Below are positions 37,086 to 46,066 of a stretch of DNA of 64,000 nucleotides, in pieces. Position numbers and translations under genes: made by a program. Source of the stretch: Paenibacillus silviterrae (GTDB taxonomy: Bacteria > Bacillota > Bacilli > Paenibacillales > NBRC-103111); NCBI RefSeq assembly GCF_030167925.1, contig NZ_JASKUT010000001.1:186001-250000 (forward strand). The letters are read 5' to 3'. The notes beneath the pieces were generated by a model that was not told the DNA's origin, searched no databases, and saw only the letters and a list, made by a program, of their open reading frames with translations. Position 1 is the stretch's first letter; the number at the start of each line of letters is the position of its first letter.

Positions 37086-38402
37086 ATGGCGAAGTTTGAA
37101 TATCGGTTCCCGGAGCTTGGCGAAGGGATTCATGAAGGCGAGATCGTCAAATGGCATGTAAAGCCAGGCGATACGGTAAACGACGAAACGATCCTGATGG
37201 ACGTGCAAAATGATAAATCGACGGTGGAGGTTCCTTCTCCGGTTGCCGGTAAAATCGTTGAGCTGAAGGTTGGCGAGGGAACGGTTTGTACGATCGGCGA
37301 TGTGATCGCCGTGCTTGAGGTCGAAGGCGAGGTGCCTCAGCAGGCGCATGGTCATGAGGCTCCGGCGACCACCCCGGCTCCGGCTGCAAGCGAAGCGCCT
37401 GTGCCGAACTCCGGAGGCAATCCGGCGGCGAACACCGGTGCGGCTCCGGCGGCAGCTCCAGCACCGGCGGGCGGCCAGGTGCTGGCAACCCCGAGCGTGC
37501 GCAGACTCGCACGCGAGAAGGGCGTGAACATCGCTAGCGTGCCTGCGACCGGTCGTAACGGTCGCGTAACGCGCGAAGATGTTCTGGCCTTTGCGGCCGG
37601 CGGCGGTGCAGCAGCGCCGGCGGCGGCAGCTGCGGCGGGCGAAGCGCCGGCAGCAGCGGCTCCGGCAGCGGCGTCGGCGGCTGCCGTAACGATCGGCGAG
37701 CGCGCTGAGGAGCGCGTGCCGTTGAAGGGCATTCGCAAGGCGATTGCGAATGCGATGGTCAAGAGCGTGTACACGGCTCCGCACGTGACGCTCATGGACG
37801 AGGTCGACGTCACGCAGCTCGTCGCACTCCGCAGCCGCGCGAAAGCAACGGCCGAGAAGAAGGGCATCAAGCTGACGTACCTGCCGTTCATCGTGAAGGC
37901 GCTCGTGGCAGCGGCACGGGAGTTCCCGGTGATGAACGCCATGATCGACGAAGAGAAGCAGGAGATCGTCTACAAGAAGTACTATAACATCGGAATCGCT
38001 ACGGATACGGATAACGGTCTGATCGTACCGGTGATCCAAGATGCCGACCGCAAAAATATTTGGACCATCGCTACGGCGATCAAGGATCTCGCTACCCGCG
38101 GCCGTGACGGCAAGCTCGGTCCGGCAGAGCTGAAGGGCTCTACGCTGACGATTACCAATATCGGCTCCGCAGGCGGCATGTTCTTCACTCCGGTGATCAA
38201 CTTCCCTGAGGTAGCCATCCTCGGAACCGGACGCATTACCGAGAAGCCGGTAGTGAAAAACGGGGAAATCGTAATCGCACCGGTTATGGCCCTGTCGTTA
38301 AGCTTCGATCACCGGATCATCGACGGTGCTACGGCGCAAAACTTTATGAATTACATTAAGCAGCTGCTTGCAGATCCAGAGCTGCTCATAATGGAGGTGT
38401 AA
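37086..38402 (+). CDS. pdhC: Dihydrolipoamide acetyltransferase (E2) of pyruvate dehydrogenase
   Basis: Core of the complex, 438 residues. Domains in order: one lipoyl domain (about 1-80, lipoylated lysine in NDKSTVEV), a very Ala/Pro-rich flexible linker (about 85-140), the E1/E3-binding domain (about 140-175, [16 protein letters not shown]), a second Ala-rich linker, and the catalytic acyltransferase domain ending [15 protein letters not shown] with the HxxxD site. ATG 37086 after AGGAGG. Lipoylation would come from the LipL/LipA route. Confidence 0.96.
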   Translation: MAKFEYRFPELGEGIHEGEIVKWHVKPGDTVNDETILMDVQNDKSTVEVPSPVAGKIVELKVGEGTVCTIGDVIAVLEVEGEVPQQAHGHEAPATTPAPAASEAPVPNSGGNPAANTGAAPAAAPAPAGGQVLATPSVRRLAREKGVNIASVPATGRNGRVTREDVLAFAAGGGAAAPAAAAAAGEAPAAAAPAAASAAAVTIGERAEERVPLKGIRKAIANAMVKSVYTAPHVTLMDEVDVTQLVALRSRAKATAEKKGIKLTYLPFIVKALVAAAREFPVMNAMIDEEKQEIVYKKYYNIGIATDTDNGLIVPVIQDADRKNIWTIATAIKDLATRGRDGKLGPAELKGSTLTITNIGSAGGMFFTPVINFPEVAILGTGRITEKPVVKNGEIVIAPVMALSLSFDHRIIDGATAQNFMNYIKQLLADPELLIMEV

Positions 38403-38409
38403 TCCGGCC

Positions 38410-39825
38410 ATGGTAGTAGGAGACGCTTCTGTAGAAATTGACGTGCTGGTTATCGGCGCGGGTCCGGGCGGCTATGTAGCGGCCATCCGGGCCTCCCAGC
38501 TCGGGAAGAGCGTATTGATCGTAGATAAGGCGGAGCTTGGCGGCGTATGCTTGAACCGCGGCTGTATCCCGTCCAAGGCGCTGATCTCTGCCGCTCATCA
38601 ATACGAAATGATGAGCCATGCAGGCTCCATCGGTATCAGTGCAGAGAACGTGAAAGTGGATTTCGGCAAGGTGCAGGAATGGAAAAGCAATATTATCAAG
38701 AAGCAAACCGGCGGCGTCGGCGGGCTGATGAAGGGCAACAAGATTCAAGTGTTCCACGGTGAAGCTCTGTTCATCAATGACCATGAAGCCCGTGTGTTCA
38801 ATGATAATGAAACGGCCCGCTACCGCTTCAATCACTGCATCATTGCTACGGGCTCCCGTCCTATCGAGCTGAAGACGTTCCCTTACGGCGGACGCGTTCT
38901 CTCCTCGACCGAGGCGTTGGAACTTCAGGAGCTTCCTGAGAGCATGGTCGTGATCGGCGGCGGTTATATCGGCATCGAGCTTGGGCAGACGTTCTCCAAG
39001 TTCGGTACGAAGGTAACTGTGCTGGAAGGCTCGGATTCGATCCTTCCTGGCTTCGAGAAGGAGCTTACACAGCTGGTAGCGCGCAACCTGAAGAAGACGA
39101 ACGTAGAGGTGTTTACCGAAGCTCTGGCTCAAGGCTGTGAGCAGACGGATAAGGACGTTACGGTAACGTTCACGGTGAAGGGCGAAGAGAAGAAGGTGAC
39201 GGCACAGTACGTACTGGTTACCGTCGGACGCCGTCCGAACACGGATGGAGATCTGTCGCTGGAGCTCGCCGGAGTGAAGGTGGGCGAGCGCGGCTTGATC
39301 GAAGTGAACGAGAAGTGCCAAACCAGCGTGCCGCATATTTACGCGATCGGCGATATCGTAGCGGGACCTGCGCTTGCGCATAAGGCCTCCTATGAGGCGA
39401 AGGTAGCGGCCGAATCCATTGCGGGCATGCCTAGCATAGTGGACTACAAAGCGATTCCTGCCGTCGTCTTCTCCGATCCGGAAATTGCCGGCGTAGGCTA
39501 TAGCGAGACGGAAGCAAAGGCGAAGGGCATGAGCGTGGTTGTCGGCAAGTTCCCTTACGGAGCGAATGGCCGCGCGCAATCCATGAACGCTACGGACGGC
39601 TTCGTCAAGCTGGTGGCGGAGAAGGACAGCGGCATTCTGGTCGGCGCGCAAGTGGTCGGTGCGGAAGCCTCGAACTTGATCGCCGAGCTCGCGCTCGGGA
39701 TCGAAATGGGCGCTACGCTTGAGGACATCGCGCTTACCATCCACGCGCACCCGACGCTTGGCGAGATGGTGATGGATGCGGCGGAAGGCGCTTTGGGCCA
39801 TCCGATTCATCAGCTGGGTAAATAA
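38410..39825 (+). CDS. pdhD: Dihydrolipoamide dehydrogenase (E3)
   Basis: FAD flavoprotein of 471 residues that reoxidises lipoamide with NAD+. FAD-binding GAGPGGYVAAIRASQLGK, redox disulfide GGVCLNRGCIPSKAL, NAD-binding GGGYIGIELGQTF, second FAD site YAIGDI, and the His-Glu pair in HAHPTLGEMVMDAAEG are all present. ATG 38410 has GGAGGTG upstream. Last gene of the operon, followed by a strong terminator. Confidence 0.97.
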   Translation: MVVGDASVEIDVLVIGAGPGGYVAAIRASQLGKSVLIVDKAELGGVCLNRGCIPSKALISAAHQYEMMSHAGSIGISAENVKVDFGKVQEWKSNIIKKQTGGVGGLMKGNKIQVFHGEALFINDHEARVFNDNETARYRFNHCIIATGSRPIELKTFPYGGRVLSSTEALELQELPESMVVIGGGYIGIELGQTFSKFGTKVTVLEGSDSILPGFEKELTQLVARNLKKTNVEVFTEALAQGCEQTDKDVTVTFTVKGEEKKVTAQYVLVTVGRRPNTDGDLSLELAGVKVGERGLIEVNEKCQTSVPHIYAIGDIVAGPALAHKASYEAKVAAESIAGMPSIVDYKAIPAVVFSDPEIAGVGYSETEAKAKGMSVVVGKFPYGANGRAQSMNATDGFVKLVAEKDSGILVGAQVVGAEASNLIAELALGIEMGATLEDIALTIHAHPTLGEMVMDAAEGALGHPIHQLGK

Positions 39826-39833
39826 TGCGAGAA

Positions 39834-39870
39834 AAAGGACTCTTCCGAGTTACAAGGAAGAGTCCTTTCG
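39834..39870 (+). terminator. Terminator of the pdh operon
   Basis: AAAGGACTCTTCC / GGAAGAGTCCTTT with an eight-base loop. Confidence 0.85.
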
Positions 39871-39918
39871 TTTGTACTTGGCATAAACGTTCCAACAAGG
39901 GAGGAAAAGCTGCAAAAG

Positions 39919-40092
39919 TGCAGAAATCCATGATTCCAATTGCAGTTCGGAAGGGGATTTGTGAGGATAAGCTTCTTTGAGAGAGCGCAACGGCTGGAAT
40001 CGAGGCTAATGGTCTAGGAAAGCTGTATATACGCAGAAATCCTCTTATTGTGTTGCCAATTGTGGGAAAATGTTGCTTATTTGCAGAAATGT
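39919..40092. repeat. Degenerate intergenic repeat with GCAGAAATCC units
   Basis: Non-coding stretch between pdhD and the sensor kinase. TGCAGAAATCC at 39919-39929, CGCAGAAATCC at 40032-40042 and TGCAGAAATGT at 40082-40092. The first two are each followed by CCAATTG (about 39935 and 40055), so a larger unit of roughly 113 bp seems to be repeated in decayed form. No frame or promoter seen. Confidence 0.45.
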
Positions 40093-40138
40093 GACTGTAG
40101 CAGGACCCGGACGCTGAAAGGGATGTACCTCCATTTCA

Positions 40139-40182
40139 TAAAAAAGCTCGAGTCGGACACTTTCGTGCGCCGTGCACGAGCA
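40139..40182 (-). terminator. Probable terminator of the kinase/regulator operon
   Basis: On the minus strand TTGCTCG ... CGAGC followed by TTTTTTA, with an inner GTGC/GCAC stem. It lies just after the kinase stop. Confidence 0.55.
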
Positions 40183-40190
40183 AGGTCACA

Positions 40191-42362
40191 TTATTTTACA
40201 AATTGGACAATCGCCTTAAAATAGTCTCCATCCAATTCGATCGTCAGCCGGCCGCCTTGCAAGTCGACGATGCTTTTGGCGATAGCCAGTCCCAGCCCGG
40301 AGCCTTCCGTATGTCTTGATTGATCGCCGCGTTTAAAGCGCTCGAACAGCTCCTCCGCCTCGAAGTCGATAGGATAAGCCGATACATTTTTGATCGTGAA
40401 CAGTACGGAGGTATCGGTTTCCTCTAACGTCAGGTGCACCCTGGTATTCGGCATTGCATACTTTAGAGCGTTTCCGATCAAATTCTCGAATACACGCCAT
40501 GTCTTCTTGCCGTCCAGAGTAGCGTACACCTTGTGATCGGGCACCTGTACTTTGAAGGTCAAGTTTGAGGCGGCGAACCGGTCGCTGAATTCGGCTAAAG
40601 CTTGGCTGAGCAGCGAGCTGACGTTGACCTTCTCCAGCTGCAGCTCAACGGCGCCGCTGGCCATCTTGGATGCTTCGAACAAATCCTCAATGAGCACCTT
40701 CAGCCGGTCCGTTTTCCGATCCAGCACCTCGATATAGCGCACGGTCTGCTCTTGGGTCAGCTCTTCGTTCTTCAGCAAATTTATATAATTAATGATGGAG
40801 GTTAACGGTGTCTTAAGATCATGCGAGACATTGGTAATGAGCTCGGCCTTCAGTCGTTCGCTTCTCATCTGACTGTCCAGCGCTTTCCTAAATCCGTGCT
40901 GCATGCTGTTCAAATGATGGGCAAGCTGCTGCAGGTTGCCGCTGCCGGAGAACTTTACAGTGTGATGCAAATCGCCCGCCGCTACAGCTTCCGCCCCTGT
41001 AAAAATCGCATGCAGGGCTGCGATCCGTTTCATCACATAGGGCACGACGATAAGAAGATAAAAGCCGAAGTACAGGGAACAAATCGCTGCCAGCCCCCCG
41101 GCTCCGTCATCCAAAGCAATGATAAGCAGAACGGCGATGAAGCCGAGCAAGGCGGTCAGAATGAACAGGAGCGCCGCTTTATACATGATTTTCTTGTAGG
41201 CTAAGCTCGAGCGGACCAGCTCAAAGGCTCTTCCGGTCAAGCTGGCTTTGCACTGTCGGATGAGCTCCTCCCGGTTGCGTAAGAGATCCCGGGTGTGCTG
41301 CGTGTACAGCAATAAGCATAGGACCATCAACAGCGGAAGCAAGAAAGATACAAGCTGCATCCCCGATACAGGAAGCCTGAAAATCGCCGAAGGGGAAGCA
41401 AGTCCGAAGGTTAGTGCCGCCATAACGAGTGGAATGGCATAACGCAAATCGATCGGGATCTGCTCGAGACGCTGCGATAGCCGCTCCGTTTCGTTTTGCT
41501 GACCTAAACCAGTTTTACGCATATATAGGTAGGTCGAGACGGCGATGAGGACCGCTGCCGCCAGCAGTATCAATTCCTTCATCAATCTCTCGCGAACGGA
41601 ATCGTAGTAAGCAATGTCCACCCGAAACTGGTTGTAGCCTATATCCGTACTCGGAATGATCAGCCAGCCCTCCAATTGCCGCTGCTTCAGTTCGTTACCG
41701 ATTGCCTGGAGGAACGGCTGCTGCGGATAGCTGCCCGGAAAGGACATGGCGTACAAGGCATCCTTCAATTGTGGTCCATTCGGCGCCGAAGGCAGATTGG
41801 TGTAGACCTCGCCGGATAAACGGTCCTTCAAATAATAGTGCAAGCTCTGGCTGCGCTGCTCCAGACTTCTTCGGATATCGCGGTACTCCCCGTCCTGGTA
41901 GTCTACGATCCGCTGCTTCTCCTTCTCGAGCTGCTGATCAATGAGGCGGAGAGCCTCAACCGCTTTCTGCGTTTCCTCTTGCTCAAGGCGGGCTAGCCCC
42001 TCGGCGGCACCTTTGCTGCGGGCTTCGGTACGCTTCTCACGATACTCGCCGGCAAGCTCATTCTCTTTCTGCTTTCGGAGACTGCTGTAATGCTGCTCCA
42101 TCCGGGTCAGGCGGTCCTGCCCGATCTTGTCCGCGGCGGTCCACTCCGAATAATTTTTGTGCGTAACATGAATATACTTGATCAAGTTGTAATGGGTTGA
42201 AAGCTGATTCTGAAAAGCTTGACTATGAAAATAAAAGTCCTTATGAAACAAAGCTCTATGCTGAAAAATATCCCATGCCGTCAGGACGGCAAGCAGAGAA
42301 CAGCTTGTAAGCAACAGCCACGCTGCGTAAGCGAAGCGGTTATTTTTCGATTTTGTAGCCAA
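40191..42362 (-). CDS. VanS-like sensor histidine kinase, large
   Basis: Membrane kinase of 723 residues. TM1 about 13-33; a long extracellular part rich in Lys, Glu, Arg and Gln that should form a coiled coil (about 85-180); then several membrane helices (about 265-440) in place of the usual single TM2; HAMP-like AEAVAAGDLHHTVKF; HisKA with NVSHDLKTPLTSIINYINLL; HATPase with NLIGNALKYA and GSGLGLAIAKSIVDLQGG. TTG start at 42362 with GGTGGTG upstream, overlapping the regulator gene by 23 bases. Resembles VanS/YcbM-type kinases; the signal is unknown, probably envelope-related. Confidence 0.87.
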   Translation of the reverse strand: MATKSKNNRFAYAAWLLLTSCSLLAVLTAWDIFQHRALFHKDFYFHSQAFQNQLSTHYNLIKYIHVTHKNYSEWTAADKIGQDRLTRMEQHYSSLRKQKENELAGEYREKRTEARSKGAAEGLARLEQEETQKAVEALRLIDQQLEKEKQRIVDYQDGEYRDIRRSLEQRSQSLHYYLKDRLSGEVYTNLPSAPNGPQLKDALYAMSFPGSYPQQPFLQAIGNELKQRQLEGWLIIPSTDIGYNQFRVDIAYYDSVRERLMKELILLAAAVLIAVSTYLYMRKTGLGQQNETERLSQRLEQIPIDLRYAIPLVMAALTFGLASPSAIFRLPVSGMQLVSFLLPLLMVLCLLLYTQHTRDLLRNREELIRQCKASLTGRAFELVRSSLAYKKIMYKAALLFILTALLGFIAVLLIIALDDGAGGLAAICSLYFGFYLLIVVPYVMKRIAALHAIFTGAEAVAAGDLHHTVKFSGSGNLQQLAHHLNSMQHGFRKALDSQMRSERLKAELITNVSHDLKTPLTSIINYINLLKNEELTQEQTVRYIEVLDRKTDRLKVLIEDLFEASKMASGAVELQLEKVNVSSLLSQALAEFSDRFAASNLTFKVQVPDHKVYATLDGKKTWRVFENLIGNALKYAMPNTRVHLTLEETDTSVLFTIKNVSAYPIDFEAEELFERFKRGDQSRHTEGSGLGLAIAKSIVDLQGGRLTIELDGDYFKAIVQFVK

Positions 42363-43032
42363 TGCCCCACACCACCTTTAAATATTGCGGATCCTTCGGG
42401 TTGATCTCAATCTTCTCCCGTATGCGCCGAACGTGAACGGCAACGGTATTCTCCGCATTGATATACGGCTCCTTCCAAACCTTCTCGTAAATCTCGTCAA
42501 TGGAAAACACCCGGCCCCGGTTCTCCATCAGAAGCTCCAAAATTTTGTACTCCGTTGCCGTTAACCGAATCTCCTCATCGTGAATAAATACCGTCTTCGT
42601 TTGCTTGTTCAACGTCAGGCCGCGCACGTGGATTTCGTCCGCCTCCTGCTTGTAATTGCCGAAATGGGTATACCTGCGGAGCTGAGATTTTACCCTGGCT
42701 ACGAGCTCAAGCGGGTTAAAGGGCTTGGCCAGGTAATCGTCGGCTCCGACGTTCAACCCAAGTACTTTGTCGGCATCCTCTGTTTTGGCGGAGAGCATGA
42801 GAATCGGAATATTGCGGCTTTCCCTGATTTTGAACGTGGTCTTAATTCCGTCCAGCTTGGGCATCATGATGTCCAGAATGATAAGGTGAATGTCCTCCCG
42901 CTCAAGCACCTCGAGTGCTTCCAGTCCATGGTTTGCGCGGAATACGTTCATGCCTTCATTTTTCAAATAAATTTCGATAGCCTCTTGAATTTCCGTCTCG
43001 TCATCAACAACGAGAACATTGTATGTATGCAA
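42340..43032 (-). CDS. OmpR-family response regulator (VanR/YcbL-like)
   Basis: A 230-residue regulator: receiver domain with VLVVDDETE, phospho-acceptor Asp in LIILDIMMPKLDG, MLSAK and the lysine in YLAKPFNPLELVARV; C-terminal winged helix with LTATEYKILELLMENRGRVFS and VHVRRIREKIE ... VWGIGYKIEK. TTG start at 43032 with GAGGTG upstream. First gene of the pair with the overlapping kinase. Confidence 0.93.
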   Translation of the reverse strand: MHTYNVLVVDDETEIQEAIEIYLKNEGMNVFRANHGLEALEVLEREDIHLIILDIMMPKLDGIKTTFKIRESRNIPILMLSAKTEDADKVLGLNVGADDYLAKPFNPLELVARVKSQLRRYTHFGNYKQEADEIHVRGLTLNKQTKTVFIHDEEIRLTATEYKILELLMENRGRVFSIDEIYEKVWKEPYINAENTVAVHVRRIREKIEINPKDPQYLKVVWGIGYKIEK

Positions 43033-43191
43033 GTCGTTTTCACCTCGTGCTTAATAGTAAAGGATAGTGCTAACGAATTACTGCTCAAATTCCTTACAAA
43101 ATTATGAAGATCGCGCGATTTAACAACCGTCCGCGTTTCTGTGCGTATAGTATGATACGAGAATCTTGGTGAAAAGGAAAGGAGGAGTGTG

Positions 43192-43725
43192 ATGACGTCG
43201 AAGAATTTGAGGAAGCTGCTGTACGGCACGGCGGCGCTCTGGCTGCTGGTTACGGCGACGGGCTGTTCGGAAGGGCTCGAGCGGTTGAATCAAGTAAAAG
43301 AGCAGGTCAGCACGGCGGTAGTAGAGCTTAAGGAGGCGGCGGGGAAAAGCGTATCCTCCATAGAACAGGTGAATGAGGTGCTGGTGAAGGGCGGAGCCGG
43401 TGTCATCGGCCTTCTGAAGGAGCTGAATCTGGAGATCGGCTATCAGGAGAACGGCATTTCCTTCAAGAATGCAAGAGGACTCAGCGGATTGCTGTCGGTG
43501 GAGGGGAATCGGCTTGTGCTGAATATTGCTTCCCAATCGAACGATGCGGATACCGTGAAGACGATACTTAGGCTTGCCAATGCTTTCTCGCCGGAAAATT
43601 TGCTGGAGCAGCGGCTGGAGGCATTCGTCGGGAAGGATCAGGCGCAGGAGGTGCAGCTGCAGAACGGGTTTATTCGTTCGGACGGCAAGCTGCTGGAGCT
43701 TCATCTGGAGACGCCAATAATATAA
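43192..43725 (+). CDS. Putative lipoprotein of unknown function
   Basis: A 177-residue protein with a signal peptide ending in LLVTATGC, a plausible though imperfect lipobox (Ala at -3 to Cys), so it is probably anchored outside the membrane. After it an amphipathic helical part (ERLNQVKEQVSTAVVELKEAAG) and a beta-rich part. No known domain. ATG 43192 with AAAGGAGGAG upstream. Divergent from the VanRS-like pair, so it could be a target or accessory of that system; this is inference. Confidence 0.72.
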   Translation: MTSKNLRKLLYGTAALWLLVTATGCSEGLERLNQVKEQVSTAVVELKEAAGKSVSSIEQVNEVLVKGGAGVIGLLKELNLEIGYQENGISFKNARGLSGLLSVEGNRLVLNIASQSNDADTVKTILRLANAFSPENLLEQRLEAFVGKDQAQEVQLQNGFIRSDGKLLELHLETPII

Positions 43726-43730
43726 TAAGG

Positions 43731-43780
43731 AGACCTGTTGTTCGGCAGAGGATCAGTTTCTGTCGGTAACGGGTCTTTTT
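43731..43780 (+). terminator. Terminator after the lipoprotein gene
   Basis: AGACCTGTT ... AACGGGTCT outer stem with inner CGGCAGA/TCTGTCG, followed by TTTTT. Confidence 0.65.
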
Positions 43781-43823
43781 AATTCGTAAATCAGCCTGCT
43801 TCAAAAAAATTCCTATAAACGGC

Positions 43824-43873
43824 TTGAAAAGGGAACGTGCGTTCTGTATAATGGGGACAAGAACAAATGTTCG
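43824..43873 (+). promoter_or_regulatory. Sigma-A promoter with two LexA (SOS) boxes
   Basis: TTGAAA (43824-43829), 17 bp, TATAAT (43847-43852). GAACgtgcGTTC (43833-43844) fills the spacer, and GAACaaatGTTC (43861-43872) lies just after the start of transcription. With flanks the two match the Bacillus LexA consensus CGAACRNRYGTTYG at 12 and 13 of 14 positions. Confidence 0.82.
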
Positions 43874-43896
43874 ATAACTTGAGAGGGGTGTTGACG

Positions 43897-44196
43897 ATGA
43901 AAGTTAAAATTGTGCGATTTATTGAGCGGGATTACCGCAGGAAGCTGCTGCTAACGAGCAATGAGAGCATGACGGAGGACCAGGCGGACGCGTTGCTCGA
44001 TCAAATGCCAAGCCGCTTTATGGATGTGACGTTTACGTTCTATGGCAACGGTACTCTGACCATCGTTGATAACCACACCGAGCTGCGGGTACCTCTCAAG
44101 GAGCTGCAAGGGGCGGTATATGACTTTTACGTAAGGCAGCGCATACAAATGATTCGTGAGAATTTAGAGGAGAAGATTCTACAGAGTGCTTCCTAA
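43897..44196 (+). CDS. Probable SOS-induced small protein of unknown function
   Basis: A 99-residue soluble protein (MKVKIVRFIERDYRRKLLLT, ... LEEKILQSAS), rich in charged residues, with a beta-rich middle (MDVTFTFYGNGTLTIVDNH) and a helical C-terminus. No LysM, membrane span or nuclease motif is visible, so it does not look like YneA or another known division inhibitor. ATG 43897 follows GAGAGGGGTG. A consensus promoter carries two LexA boxes, so it should be repressed by LexA and induced by DNA damage. Confidence 0.78.
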   Translation: MKVKIVRFIERDYRRKLLLTSNESMTEDQADALLDQMPSRFMDVTFTFYGNGTLTIVDNHTELRVPLKELQGAVYDFYVRQRIQMIRENLEEKILQSAS

Positions 44197-44225
44197 GGAT
44201 AGAAGGGTAGGACTCGGGCCAAGTG

Positions 44226-45404
44226 TCAAGGCTCGTACCCGAGCAGCCAGTGTAATTGTTGTGCAGTAATGCTTGAAGGCGTAAGACGAAGAAGGGTGTT
44301 CCGCAGAAAGATGCCTGCTGGGGAAGTTAACTGCACCATCCGTGCCATTCGTCGGGAGTGCCGTACGACTTTCGTTGTCCGGGAGATGCGGTTGCCCTCA
44401 TACTGTTTCAGTGCCTCGGGGATGTCCGGATTGTCCTGAGACAAGCATCTTGCTAATTCTAATGCGTCCTCCATTGCTTGTGCACCCCCTTGCCCCAGAT
44501 TCGGAAGCATCGGGTGAGCGGCGTCGCCAAGCAGTGTAACTCGTCCGTGACTCCAGCCGGGAAGCGGGGGACGGTCATATATATCGTGGGATAAAATAAC
44601 GTCGGGATCTGTGGAGGCTATAACCTCTTGAATCGGCTTCATCCAGCCGTTGAAGTGTTCAAGCGCCCATTGGCGGCGTTCGGAAGCAGCCGGAGCCGTT
44701 CCTTCCGGAGAAGTGATCGCGGCGAACCAGAAGTATCGCCCTTGTCCGATGGCGGACAAGCCGAACCGCTTACCTGAGCCCCACGCTTCGAAGCCTCCCC
44801 CGCTAGCTAGGGAGAAGCGGTTGCGGGAAAGCTCGGTAATACCGCGAAGCGCCGTATATCCGGAATATCGAAGCTTCCCTGACGGGAATGGAAGCTGGCT
44901 TCTGACTGAGGAGTGCAGTCCATCGGCACCAACCAGGACATCGGCTGTTACCACGACACCGTTGTCGAAGACAGCCGTAACATGGGTATTGTGCTGTTCC
45001 CATCGAACAAGCCCATGGCTTAGATGCAAGCGGTGGGGGGGAATCGAATGCACAAGGCTGGCTTGCAGATCCGCTCTATGGATAAGGTAGCTGTAGGTGC
45101 CGTACCGGCGAGCCTGTTCCTCTACAGGAAGACGGGTGAGCAATGAGCCATTCCAGGAATGAATGAGAGCCTGCCTCACCGGGGCACCGAGCCGCCGGAC
45201 TTCCTGATCTGCATGCAGCTTGTGGAGCGCCCTCATGGCATTGGCAGCCAGTACGATGCCCGCACCGGTTCCCGTTAAAGCTTGCGCTCGCTCGTAAATC
45301 TCAACGTCCCAGCCTGCTTGGGCCAGTGCGATTGCGGCAGACAAGCCGCCGATGCCGGCTCCGATAATGATGGCTTTCCTTACGGCGTTTTTTGGATGGC
45401 TCAT
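44226..45404 (-). CDS. FAD-dependent monooxygenase
   Basis: Flavoprotein hydroxylase of the PHBH/salicylate-hydroxylase group, 392 residues. N-terminal FAD motif GAGIGGLSAAIALAQAGWDVEIYER, the DG motif VLVGADGLHSSVRS, and the second FAD motif LLGDAAHPMLPNLGQGGAQAMEDA. Length normal. ATG 45404 with AAGGAGGCG upstream. It has no catabolic neighbours, so the aromatic or other substrate cannot be guessed. Confidence 0.87.
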   Translation of the reverse strand: MSHPKNAVRKAIIIGAGIGGLSAAIALAQAGWDVEIYERAQALTGTGAGIVLAANAMRALHKLHADQEVRRLGAPVRQALIHSWNGSLLTRLPVEEQARRYGTYSYLIHRADLQASLVHSIPPHRLHLSHGLVRWEQHNTHVTAVFDNGVVVTADVLVGADGLHSSVRSQLPFPSGKLRYSGYTALRGITELSRNRFSLASGGGFEAWGSGKRFGLSAIGQGRYFWFAAITSPEGTAPAASERRQWALEHFNGWMKPIQEVIASTDPDVILSHDIYDRPPLPGWSHGRVTLLGDAAHPMLPNLGQGGAQAMEDALELARCLSQDNPDIPEALKQYEGNRISRTTKVVRHSRRMARMVQLTSPAGIFLRNTLLRLTPSSITAQQLHWLLGYEP

Positions 45405-45432
45405 AACCGCGCCTCCTTCGCTATAGGCTGGC

Positions 45433-45648
45433 TTAACGCTTTCGAATATCGAAAAATTCGCATTGGTTTCTTTGATGATATGACAGGTCGCTTACGCCGG
45501 ATTGTACGACTACGGTGGACTCGTCGAAGCGGATAATAAGTCCGCCGGAATCAACGATATGATCATTTTGGAAAACACGGATTTTCACCTGCCGGTCCAT
45601 GGCTTCCTGAAAGTCCTGGTCGGTAATGAGTCTGCGGTTTAGAGACAT
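45433..45648 (-). CDS. Conserved hypothetical protein, 71 residues
   Basis: Small protein (MSLNRRLITDQDFQEAMDRQ start, SGGLIIRFDESTVVVQSG, ending FFDIRKR) that looks like a small beta-barrel with one N-terminal helix. No cysteine pairs or membrane span. ATG 45648 has AAAGGAGCC upstream. Twenty-eight bases separate it from the monooxygenase gene downstream. Family not recognised. Confidence 0.7.
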   Translation of the reverse strand: MSLNRRLITDQDFQEAMDRQVKIRVFQNDHIVDSGGLIIRFDESTVVVQSGVSDLSYHQRNQCEFFDIRKR

Positions 45649-45799
45649 AACAGGCTCCTTTATTCATAGGGATTTGTTTTGTAACTTATTCTACGTTGAT
45701 TTGAACTTTAGGGCAAATCATTATATGATGATCGTATCGCATCACCCGGCAAGACGGTGCCCATCATGTTGTATTCTAGAGAAAGCGAGAGTATTCGTT

Positions 45800-46066
45800 A
45801 TGGCGAAAAAACGCAATTCCACCACGGCTCCAGCCCCTAAAGCCGCCCAAGAGAAGCAGGCAACCCTGCAGGATCTGCTTAGTCGTGATATTGTTGATAA
45901 ACTGAAGGCACAAGCTAATGAAATGAAGGCAGAGGAAGCCAAACAGAAAGAAGAAGCCCGCAAACGGGTGGCAGAAGCTCAAAAAGCCGAGCTAAAGCGG
46001 CTCGACAATGATTTTGAGCATCTATTGAATAACAGCAAGATGGACTGGAATCAGTTCAAAAAATAG
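45800..46066 (+). CDS. DUF3886 protein (YqkE-like)
   Basis: An 88-residue, highly charged helical protein: MAKKRNSTTAPAPKAAQEK, LQDLLSRDIVDKLKAQANEM, a long EAKQKEEARKRVAEAQK coiled coil, and the conserved ending FEHLLNNSKMDWNQFKK shared with Bacillus YqkE. Function unknown. The ATG at 45800 gives the family start; the open frame upstream has no similarity. It overlaps the convergent gene by eleven bases. Confidence 0.82.
   Translation: MAKKRNSTTAPAPKAAQEKQATLQDLLSRDIVDKLKAQANEMKAEEAKQKEEARKRVAEAQKAELKRLDNDFEHLLNNSKMDWNQFKK

Noticed and set aside
38386..39810. 474-residue open frame antisense to pdhD
   Set aside because: Shadow of the E3 gene; all E3 motifs are on the plus strand. The same holds for the frames antisense to pdhA, pdhB and pdhC.
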